Shown here: positions 1-6,356 of the stretch, piece by piece
How the letters are laid out: each line of letters starts with the position of its first letter
How positions within the stretch are numbered: position 1 is the stretch's first letter
Assembly (NCBI RefSeq): GCF_004340665.1
Contig: NZ_SLWO01000005.1
Span: 422,981-486,980 of the forward strand
Direction of reading: 5' to 3'
Source of the DNA: Pedobacter psychrotolerans
Lineage (GTDB): Bacteria > Bacteroidota > Bacteroidia > Sphingobacteriales > Sphingobacteriaceae
Length of the DNA stretch: 64,000 nucleotides
Notes under the pieces: generated by a model
Database searches by the model: none
What the model was told of the DNA's origin: nothing
The model's input: the letters and a program-made list of their open reading frames with translations, nothing else
Translations under genes and position numbers: made by a program

Positions 1-57
1 ACTAAAAATTTACATCAATTAATCTGAAAGCATAGCCAGGTATTAAAAAAATGTTAA

Positions 58-65
58 TATTTTTG
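58..65 (+). promoter_or_regulatory. Promoter -7 element of pyrH
   Basis: TATTTTTG matches the Bacteroidota -7 consensus TAnnTTTG. Only five bases separate it from the ATG of pyrH, so the transcript would begin at or next to the start codon. The same layout recurs at several genes in this window. No clear -33 TTTG is seen. Confidence 0.5.
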
Positions 66-70
66 AGGTC

Positions 71-775
71 ATGAGATACAAACGCATCCTGCTAAAGCTT
101 AGCGGCGAATCGCTAATGGGCGATAAACAATATGGCATTGATAATGAACGCGTTAAGCAATACGCAGAAGATATCAAAGCGGTTCACGATAAAGGTTTGG
201 AAATCGCAATCGTTATTGGTGGCGGAAATATTTTTAGGGGTTTAAGTGCGGAGAAAAGTGGGATGGACAGGGCGCAAGCCGATTATATGGGGATGCTGGC
301 CACTGTTATTAATTCTATGGCTTTGCAAGATGCATTAGAGAAAGTCGGAATTAAAACCCGTTTGCTTACGGCGATTAAAATGGAACAGATCTGTGAGCCA
401 TTTATCCGCAGAAGGGCGGTACGCCACTTAGAAAAAGGCCGTGTGGTTATTTTTGGAGCAGGTACTGGGAATCCTTATTTCACCACTGATTCTGCTGCCG
501 CATTACGTGCGATAGAAATTAAGGCAGATGTTGTTTTAAAAGGAACACGAGTGGATGGTATTTATACTGCCGATCCTGAAAAAGATCCTTCTGCTACCAA
601 ATACGAAGAAATCTCATTTAGAGAAGTTTATGATAAAGGATTAAACGTAATGGATATGACGGCTTTTACCCTTTGTGAGGAAAACCAAGTACCTATTATT
701 GTGTTTGACATGAATAAACATGGTAACTTTATGAAAATTGCCAATGGCGAATCTATTGGTACTTTAGTAAAATAA
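71..775 (+). CDS. pyrH: UMP kinase (uridylate kinase)
   Basis: Phosphorylates UMP to UDP with ATP in cytosolic pyrimidine nucleotide synthesis. The 234 residues match the usual length of bacterial PyrH, an amino-acid-kinase-fold enzyme unrelated to eukaryotic UMP/CMP kinases. Visible signatures are KLSGES near the N-terminus, the glycine-rich [11 protein letters not shown] (about 47-57) and [17 protein letters not shown] (about 130-146), which forms part of the nucleotide and UMP sites. The ATG at 71 sits at the expected family start and directly behind a TAnnTTTG element. frr follows 37 bp downstream in the same direction, the common bacterial pyrH-frr pairing, so the two are probably cotranscribed. 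tsf often precedes pyrH but would lie outside the window. Confidence 0.97.
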   Translation: MRYKRILLKLSGESLMGDKQYGIDNERVKQYAEDIKAVHDKGLEIAIVIGGGNIFRGLSAEKSGMDRAQADYMGMLATVINSMALQDALEKVGIKTRLLTAIKMEQICEPFIRRRAVRHLEKGRVVIFGAGTGNPYFTTDSAAALRAIEIKADVVLKGTRVDGIYTADPEKDPSATKYEEISFREVYDKGLNVMDMTAFTLCEENQVPIIVFDMNKHGNFMKIANGESIGTLVK

Positions 776-812
776 ACTATAAAATTATTACATTTTTAGA
801 TATACACACATT

Positions 813-1376
813 ATGAACGAACTCATACAGTTACAATTGATGGATGCTGAATCTGCTATGGAGAGAGCAATCGATCATTGTGAATCAGAACTAACTAAAA
901 TCAGAGCAGGTAAAGCATCAGCAGGAATGCTTGATGGAATTTTTGTAGATTATTACGGTGCTTCTACCGCTTTATCTCAGGTATCTAGCATCAATACGCC
1001 TGATGCCAGAACAATCGTAATTCAGCCTTGGGAAAAATCACTTTTGGTACCTATTGAAAAAGCTATTCAAGTGGCTAATATTGGTATCAATCCTCAAAAC
1101 GATGGTATTGTAATTCGTTTGGTAGTACCTCCTTTAACTGAAGAACGTAGAAGAGACCTGGTAAAAAAGGTAAAAGAAGAAGCTGAACGCGGAAGAATTA
1201 CCGTACGTAACATTAGAAAAGATGCCAATACCAAAATTCAAAAACTGAAAGGCGATGGCGTTTCTGATGATGAAATTAAAACTGGTGAAGCAGAAGTTCA
1301 AAAGTTAACCGATGCCTACATCATTAAAGTTGATAAGCACGCTGAAGTAAAAGAAAAAGATGTGATGACGGTTTAA
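813..1376 (+). CDS. frr: Ribosome recycling factor
   Basis: Splits post-termination ribosomes together with EF-G. The 187-residue length and architecture fit the family: an all-helical tRNA-mimic body with the conserved LTKIRAGKAS stretch near residue 30, the beta-rich domain with TIVIQPWEKS, and the closing helix with PPLTEERRRDLVKKVKEEAE. It lies 37 bp after pyrH on the same strand and is followed by a strong terminator, so pyrH-frr is probably the end of an operon. The ATG at 813 gives the N-terminus expected of the family. Confidence 0.97.
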   Translation: MNELIQLQLMDAESAMERAIDHCESELTKIRAGKASAGMLDGIFVDYYGASTALSQVSSINTPDARTIVIQPWEKSLLVPIEKAIQVANIGINPQNDGIVIRLVVPPLTEERRRDLVKKVKEEAERGRITVRNIRKDANTKIQKLKGDGVSDDEIKTGEAEVQKLTDAYIIKVDKHAEVKEKDVMTV

Positions 1377-1393
1377 TCAGCAAGATAAGCTAT

Positions 1394-1430
1394 AAAAAAA
1401 GGGGATCGATGAATAATCGATCCCCTTTTT
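1394..1430. terminator. Bidirectional intrinsic terminator between frr and the LacI-type gene
   Basis: A 10-bp perfect stem (GGGGATCGAT / ATCGATCCCC) with a five-base loop is flanked by seven A on the left and seven T on the right. It therefore works as a terminator on both strands, serving rightward frr and the convergent leftward regulator whose stop codon is at 1437. Confidence 0.93.
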
Positions 1431-1436
1431 TTATGA

Positions 1437-2450
1437 CTAACCTTTTGTACTGGATTCGCGAATGTTAAATACAGTTGGCACTATAACCTCTTTATATTTT
1501 TTATCTGTTGTATTTACTTTTAGCCTATCCATTAATATTTTCATGATGTTTTCTGCAATTGCTTCCAGCGGCTGCGCTATTGCTGTTACCGGTGGATCAC
1601 AAAATTCAAGAATTTCAAAATCATCAAATGATACTACAGCAAGATCTTTCTGAATACGTAAGCCCATTGCTCGGAAAGTTCTTAAACCGTCAAGACTGAT
1701 GTAGTTGGCGCCGAAAATAACAGCATCAAGATCTTTATTTGAATTAAAAAATTCTGCAATCTCTTTTATGGTTGTTGCAGACGTACTGTAATTTATTTTC
1801 TTAACAAATGAATTTAATTTGTACCGGGATATGGTTTCCTCATATCCGGAAAGTCTGTCCAGCATCTGTTGCTGATCAGAATCGATGGTAATAAAGGCTA
1901 TATTCTTAAATCCGTTGGAAATTAAGTGCTCAGTTGCCTGGGCGGTACTTTGTTTATTATTAATGATTACGTAGTCAGCTTTCACGTCTTGTACATACCG
2001 GTCAAATAGTACAACAGGAGCATCCGTTAAAATTAACTTTTTTACTTCGTCTTCCAAGCCTTCAGGCAACGCCATGATATAACCATCTACATGCCTGTCC
2101 TTGAAAATCTGAAGTAGTTCAATTGCCTTTTTTGTATCGTTTCGGGTACTGCTAAATAAAATTTTATAGCCCAAATCTGATGCAATTTCATCAATACGTT
2201 TTGCAATCCCTGAAAAGAATGGCTCTGAGATATCGTCGACCAAAAACCCAATAATTCGTGTTTTTCCTGTCCGTAAACTCGTTGCGAGAGAGTTAGGCTG
2301 ATAATTTAGTTCCGCTACAAGATCTAATACTTTCTTTGTTAATGCATCACTAATATTTTTTTCCTTCGCTCGTCCATTAATTACAAAGGAGACAGATGTA
2401 ATCGAAATATTTAATTGTTTGGCTATATCTTTAATTGAAACTCTTTTCAT
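1437..2450 (-). CDS. LacI/GalR-family transcriptional regulator
   Basis: DNA-binding regulator of the LacI family. The N-terminal helix-turn-helix reads KDIAKQLNISITSVSFVING (about residues 7-26). A hinge helix with the YQPNSLATSLRTGKTRIIGFLV pattern follows, then a periplasmic-binding-protein-like ligand domain to the end. The 337 residues match the usual length. No sugar-use genes lie beside it, so the ligand and regulon cannot be read from context. It has its own upstream region on the minus strand, with a TTATCA-N13-TGATAA inverted repeat that might be an autoregulatory site. It converges on frr and shares that gene's terminator. Family assignment is firm; the ligand is unknown. Confidence 0.92.
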   Translation of the reverse strand: MKRVSIKDIAKQLNISITSVSFVINGRAKEKNISDALTKKVLDLVAELNYQPNSLATSLRTGKTRIIGFLVDDISEPFFSGIAKRIDEIASDLGYKILFSSTRNDTKKAIELLQIFKDRHVDGYIMALPEGLEDEVKKLILTDAPVVLFDRYVQDVKADYVIINNKQSTAQATEHLISNGFKNIAFITIDSDQQQMLDRLSGYEETISRYKLNSFVKKINYSTSATTIKEIAEFFNSNKDLDAVIFGANYISLDGLRTFRAMGLRIQKDLAVVSFDDFEILEFCDPPVTAIAQPLEAIAENIMKILMDRLKVNTTDKKYKEVIVPTVFNIRESSTKG

Positions 2451-2475
2451 TATTAGGGACTACAAATATTTGGTG

Positions 2476-2500
2476 TTATCAACGGGTAATATAGTGATAA
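2476..2500. promoter_or_regulatory. Possible operator upstream of the LacI-type gene
   Basis: TTATCA and TGATAA form an inverted repeat separated by 13 bases, 26 bp upstream of the regulator start. A perfect 10-base palindrome CAAATATTTG (2463-2472) lies closer to the gene. Either could be an autoregulatory site, but LacI operators usually have less spacing, so this is tentative. Confidence 0.25.
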
Positions 2501-2536
2501 GTGCTGTAATATTCAGGGACATGATTAGAAGTTTAT

Positions 2537-2570
2537 AAAAAGAAAAAGAGCAACCTATCCAGGATTGCTC
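2537..2570 (-). terminator. Intrinsic terminator of the tRNA-like RNA unit
   Basis: Read on the minus strand: GAGCAA, an 11-base loop region, TTGCTC, then TTTTTCTTTTT. It starts about 30 bases after the 3' end of the second tRNA-like gene, with no open reading frame between, so it closes that RNA transcript. Confidence 0.85.
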
Positions 2571-2600
2571 AATTAACTAACTTATTATTCATAAAAAATG

Positions 2601-2744
2601 CTGTTGGGGAAGGAGTCGAACCTTCAAGGGGTAGTTAGCTACAGTTCAAAAAATTAATTGTGGTCAACCCAATAAACTGCGTTTGTCCCATTATTCCCCA
2701 CCACCGAGACAAGGAGGCGTGTCTGCCAATTTCACCACCCAACA
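2601..2744 (-). tRNA. Unusual tRNA-like gene, anticodon GUC, leucine-type body, giant variable arm
   Basis: On the minus strand the sequence folds as a cloverleaf. It has a perfect 7-bp acceptor TGTTGGG/CCCAACA with discriminator G. The D-arm is GTG...CAC around a loop of leucine-tRNA type (GTGAAATTGGCAGACAC). The anticodon stem CCTCC/GGTGG has one U-U mismatch and a loop UUGUCUC, giving anticodon GUC at 2708-2710. The T-arm GAAGG-TTCGACT-CCTTC is perfect. Between anticodon stem and T-stem lie 75 bases, far more than a normal class II variable arm; they close with GGGG/CCCC and contain GTAG-CTAA-CTAC. CCA is not encoded. Features known as AspRS identity elements (G73, G2:C71, G10, GUC, C38) are all present. 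It is not a normal tRNA-Asp or tRNA-Leu; decoding function is unproven. Confidence 0.7.
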
Positions 2745-2818
2745 TTTTAGTCCTTAGTCCAAAGTCTGCAGTCGTAAGTCTACTAAAGACTATGGACTCT
2801 TGACTTAGGACTAAGCCG
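2745..2818. repeat. AGTC-rich low-complexity spacer with inverted repeat
   Basis: The spacer between the two tRNA-like genes is built from variants of AGTCYTTAGTC and reads as an imperfect inverted repeat: AGTCCTTAGTCCAAAGTCT on the left and AGACTATGGACT...GACTTAGGACT on the right. Related wording occurs after the Lrp gene (about 3567-3600) and around the 5S rRNA (about 63655-63693 and 63924-63950). It has no coding potential. Confidence 0.6.
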
Positions 2819-2928
2819 CTGTAGGGGAAGGAATCGAACCTCCAAGGAGTGGTTAGCCATTGCTGGTATTCCCATTATTCTCCGCCACCGAGACAAGGAG
2901 GTGTGTCTGCCTGTTTCACCACCCTACA
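2819..2928 (-). tRNA. Second unusual tRNA-like gene, anticodon GUC, large variable arm
   Basis: Paralogue of the neighbouring tRNA-like gene. It has acceptor TGTAGGG/CCCTACA with discriminator G, D-stem GTG/CAC, the same anticodon arm CCTCC-UUGUCUC-GGTGG (anticodon GUC, plus-strand 2892-2894), and T-arm GGAGG-TTCGATT-CCTTC with one G-U pair. The 41-base variable region closes with GGAG/CTCC and can form two small hairpins, TGG-GAATA-CCA and TGG-CTAA-CCA. The acceptor differs from its sister (TGTTGGG against TGTAGGG) yet remains fully paired, which argues for a selected structure. It is the promoter-proximal gene of the pair. CCA is not encoded. Function unknown. Confidence 0.7.
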
Positions 2929-2981
2929 GTATGTTTAGCAATTGATTTTAAAGAACGTTCCTTTTTGTTAATTGCTTGATA

Positions 2982-3013
2982 CAAATGTAATGGAACAACC
3001 AATACCTTACAAA
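2982..3013 (-). promoter_or_regulatory. Promoter of the tRNA-like RNA unit
   Basis: On the minus strand TTTG (3013-3010), a 20-base spacer and TACATTTG (2989-2982) match the Bacteroidota consensus TTTG-N17-23-TAnnTTTG. Transcription would begin near 2975, about 45 bases before the first tRNA-like gene. This is the clearest two-part promoter found in the window. Confidence 0.7.
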
Positions 3014-3086
3014 TTTTTTAAACATTTAATTTTATTTTTATAATATTGATAAATATTTGTAAATTCGCTTATCATAATTCAAAAAT

Positions 3087-3563
3087 ATGCTTAAAAAAGA
3101 CAATTCCAATTTAGAAATTGACAACCTCGATATTGATATATTGAAACAACTGATGCAGGATGCTACTAAACCTTATACTGAAATCGCAAAAGATTTGATT
3201 GTTTCGGGTGGTACAATACACGTCAGAATGAAGAAACTACAAGAAATGGGGATTATTAAAGGGTCACACTTAATCATCGATCCTCAAAAGGCTGGCTATG
3301 ATATCTGTGCTTTTTTAGGTATTTATCTAGAGAAGGGTATTCAATATAAAGATGCCGTTGCCCAGCTCAGTAAAATAAAGGAAGTGGTAGAGCTACACTA
3401 TACTACTGGTGCTTACAGCATGTTTGCGAAAATTATTTGTAGAGATACCAATCACTTGCGCCATGTACTGAATGAAGAAATTCAGGCTGTTAATGGTATT
3501 CAACGCACGGAAACTTTAATTTCTTTGGAGGAAAGTATTAAAAGGCAGATTGAGTTGGGGTAG
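3087..3563 (+). CDS. Lrp/AsnC-family transcriptional regulator
   Basis: Small feast/famine-type regulator of 158 residues, the usual length. The N-terminal winged helix begins LDIDILKQLMQDATKPYTEIAKDL and includes the recognition helix region SGGTIHVRMKKLQEMGII. The C-terminal RAM domain (about 75-150), containing GAYSMFAKIICRDTNHL, is a ligand-binding and oligomerisation alpha-beta fold. The ATG at 3087 lies behind an AT-rich upstream region. It is divergent from the tRNA-like unit, sharing about 150 bp of upstream DNA. Members usually respond to amino acids; the target is not evident here. Confidence 0.92.
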   Translation: MLKKDNSNLEIDNLDIDILKQLMQDATKPYTEIAKDLIVSGGTIHVRMKKLQEMGIIKGSHLIIDPQKAGYDICAFLGIYLEKGIQYKDAVAQLSKIKEVVELHYTTGAYSMFAKIICRDTNHLRHVLNEEIQAVNGIQRTETLISLEESIKRQIELG

Positions 3564-3767
3564 TTTTTTAGTCTGGAGTCTTTAAGCGGAAGTCTCCAGG
3601 CCATTGCCTTATCTTGCAGGACGAAAGTTAAAGGTTAAAAGTCGGCGTAACGATGTAAAAAGTCCTGAATTCAATATTATAAGGGAAGTATAGCAAGCAA
3701 AATTTGCAAACACTGTTCTCCAATGCCTTGATGCCTGATACTTAATAACTTGAACTACTTCTTCTTT

Positions 3768-5876
3768 CTACTTCAACAACTGATAGGCAATAAGTGCAGC
3801 AAAATAAGCCATGGCTGTCATGTAAACCAGTTGAATTACGGGCCATTTCCAACCTTTAGTTTCCCGGTAAACGATTGCTACGGTGCTCATACATTGCATA
3901 GCAAAAGCATAAAATAACATCAATGAAATTCCTGTAGCAAAGGTGTATACGGGTAATCCAGTACGACTATTTACCGATGAAGACATGCGTGTTCTTATCG
4001 TTGAAGTATCCTCATCACCACCATCAACACTATAGATAGTAGCCATGGTACCAACGAAAGCCTCTCGTGCAGCAAATGAGGTAATTAAACCAATACCAAT
4101 CTTCCAATCATAACCCAGCGGGCGAATGGCAGGCTCAATCCAATGGCCTAAGATGCCAACATATGAATTTTCAAGCTTTTCTGTCGCAATAAGTGTTTCA
4201 ATATGAACGGTGTTTTTTGTAGTATCTGCCAGCGCAGATGCATATTTCTGATCAATTCGATCGAAGCGGTTCCCTGGTCCAAAAGTAGCCATTACCCAAA
4301 GAATAATAGAAATGGCAATAATTACTTTACCAGCTTCAAAAACAAAAGTTTTAGATTTTTCATACATGGTGTAAAGCACATTTTTCCACCTTGGCATTCG
4401 GTAAATGGGTAATTCCATAATGAAATAAGACCTTTCCTTCGTTTTGATCAAAAACTTCATTACCCAGGCCACCAACACAGCTGCAATTACACCTACTAAA
4501 TACATCACCATTAAAGCCAAGCCCTGCAGGTTAAAAACACCCAGAATATTTTTCGATGGAATAATTAATGATATAATTAAAATATAAACCGGAAGCCTCG
4601 CTGAGCAACTTACCAATGGCGTAACCATAATGGTAATCATTCTATCTTTCCAGTTTTCAATATTTCTTGCTGCCATTATTGAAGGTACTGCACAAGCCAG
4701 ACCACCAATCATTGGTACAACAGATTTACCATTTAAACCGACTTTACTCATAATTTTATCCATCATAAAAGTAACCCTGGCCATGTAGCCCGTATCTTCC
4801 AAAATGGATATAAATGCAAATAAAATAGCTATTTGTGGGATGAAGACGAAAATGCCGCCTAAACCAGCTACAATACCATCTAATACTAGATTAGTGAGCA
4901 TACCTGCTGGCAGGTATTCATGACCTGCTTCTGTTATAAAACCAAAGCCTGCCTCGATCCATTGCATTGGATAGGATGACCATGCAAAAATGGCATTAAA
5001 AATAACGAAGAGTATTAATAAAAAGATGGCAAAGCCCCAGATTTTATGGGTTAAGATGGAATCAAGCTTATCACTAAATGTAAATTTTTTAGCTGCGTCG
5101 CTGTCTGTTACTACATCAGATAGTATCAAACTTAAATTTTTATACCGTAAAATGGTTTCAGCTGCCTGAGTTTTTGCTGATTCAAAATGATGCGATTGTT
5201 CTATCGCCTCAATTTCATCTTGTTCTCTTTCCGTAAAGAATTTAAGATATTCATGTTGATGCAATACCTGTAAAGCATAGTAATCATTATCAGAATTTAA
5301 CTTCGACTTGATGGCATTAATTGCTGCTGGTGCCAGACTATTTACATCAACATCCTGAAACTGTGTAGCAATTTTATTCGTGTTAGTAATCGCCAACTTT
5401 AATTGGTCAATACCAATATTGTTTCGGGCCGAGATAGATACCACCTGAACACCTAATTTTTCAGCAAGCTTATCCAAATCAATCTGAATTCCCTGTTTTT
5501 CTGAAAGATCAATCATATTTAAAGCGAGTACCATCGGAATTCCTAAATCGGCAACCTGCGAATATAAAAGCATATTGCGTTTAAGGTTGGAGGCATCAAC
5601 AACCAATACAATCACATCAGGATAGCTGTCGTTTTTTGAATCAGCTAAAACTTGAAAAACAATACTTTCATCACTGCTTTTGGGATACAAACTATATGTT
5701 CCTGGTAAATCAATAATTTCAGCCCCTTTACCATTGGCAAGCTTCATGAAACCTGTTTTCTTATCAACAGTTATCCCCGGAAAATTCCCGATTTTTTGAT
5801 TTAATCCTGTTAAACGATTAAAAAGAGTAGACTTACCTGTATTGGGATTACCAACTAACGCAACTTTAATATCCAA
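3768..5876 (-). CDS. feoB: Ferrous iron transporter FeoB
   Basis: Inner-membrane Fe(II) uptake protein. The N-terminal G domain shows G1 GNPNTGKST (9-17), G3 DLPGT, G4 LNMID and G5 SARN. A guanine-dissociation-inhibitor-like helical linker and a polytopic membrane part (about 275-702) follow, with Gate repeats including PQIAILFAFISILEDTGYMAR and the Cys-bearing GGLACAVPSIMAAR. The 702 residues match FeoB of Bacteroidota. Its start lies 6 bp after the stop of feoA, so the two form an operon with feoA first. Iron-dependent repression would be expected but no confident operator was identified upstream. Confidence 0.97.
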   Translation of the reverse strand: MDIKVALVGNPNTGKSTLFNRLTGLNQKIGNFPGITVDKKTGFMKLANGKGAEIIDLPGTYSLYPKSSDESIVFQVLADSKNDSYPDVIVLVVDASNLKRNMLLYSQVADLGIPMVLALNMIDLSEKQGIQIDLDKLAEKLGVQVVSISARNNIGIDQLKLAITNTNKIATQFQDVDVNSLAPAAINAIKSKLNSDNDYYALQVLHQHEYLKFFTEREQDEIEAIEQSHHFESAKTQAAETILRYKNLSLILSDVVTDSDAAKKFTFSDKLDSILTHKIWGFAIFLLILFVIFNAIFAWSSYPMQWIEAGFGFITEAGHEYLPAGMLTNLVLDGIVAGLGGIFVFIPQIAILFAFISILEDTGYMARVTFMMDKIMSKVGLNGKSVVPMIGGLACAVPSIMAARNIENWKDRMITIMVTPLVSCSARLPVYILIISLIIPSKNILGVFNLQGLALMVMYLVGVIAAVLVAWVMKFLIKTKERSYFIMELPIYRMPRWKNVLYTMYEKSKTFVFEAGKVIIAISIILWVMATFGPGNRFDRIDQKYASALADTTKNTVHIETLIATEKLENSYVGILGHWIEPAIRPLGYDWKIGIGLITSFAAREAFVGTMATIYSVDGGDEDTSTIRTRMSSSVNSRTGLPVYTFATGISLMLFYAFAMQCMSTVAIVYRETKGWKWPVIQLVYMTAMAYFAALIAYQLLK

Positions 5877-5882
5877 ATCAGC

Positions 5883-6101
5883 TTATTTATTGATGATAAT
5901 GACTTCTGCTTCGCTCTTACGTAAACAAAGCTGATAACCAGCAACACGAATGGCCATTGGATCGCCTAGCGGGGCAAAACGCTCTACTTCCACCACCTCT
6001 CCAGGCAAACAACCCATCTCCATTAATTTAACAGAAAGATCAAGATCTGTAAATGAAAGGATGGTTCCTTTTTCTCCAACTTTTAAATTTGAAAGTTTCA
6101 T
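5883..6101 (-). CDS. feoA: Ferrous iron transport protein FeoA
   Basis: A 72-residue SH3-like cytosolic protein that works with FeoB. The sequence follows the family: an N-terminal LSNLKVGEKGTI strand, the LMEMGCLPGEVVEV segment and the closing GDPMAIRVAGYQLCLRKSEAEVI. It is the first gene of the feoAB operon, 6 bp before feoB. Upstream, about 200 bp of AT-rich DNA separates it from the terminator of the next gene and presumably holds its promoter. Confidence 0.95.
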   Translation of the reverse strand: MKLSNLKVGEKGTILSFTDLDLSVKLMEMGCLPGEVVEVERFAPLGDPMAIRVAGYQLCLRKSEAEVIIINK

Positions 6102-6308
6102 CTGTAATTAATTTTATGCTCAGATGGGGCCTTCATGATCAAATAATTATTCAATCTATTCGGGTTCATGTGCTAAATTGCACGCAAGTTAGCCTTTCTT
6201 TAGATTTATTCCAAATAGAGATTTTTATCCTAAACAGGTATGACTCATCAATGATTAATTTCTTGCTGTCAATGCGGCTTAATCCTTTTTTTAAAAATTC
6301 TATAAGCA

Positions 6309-6334
6309 CAAAAGGCCCGTTTTGCACGAGCCTT
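6309..6334. terminator. Hairpin between feoA promoter region and the outer-membrane gene
   Basis: AAAGGC-C-CG, a loop, and CG-A-GCCTTT form a stem of about eight pairs with one mismatch, about 25 bp past the stop of the leftward beta-barrel gene. The following tract on the minus strand (TTTTGTG) is modest, so termination is likely but not certain. Confidence 0.65.
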
Positions 6335-6356
6335 TGTTAACATGATTCTATTCTTA

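Noticed and set aside
2601..2744. Ordinary tRNA-Leu
   Set aside because: The anticodon loop UUGUCUC contains no leucine anticodon and the discriminator is G instead of A; the variable region is also far too long.
5883..6308. Fur or DtxR operator upstream of feoA
   Set aside because: A GTTAGCC-like half site is visible but no full palindrome; not strong enough to annotate.
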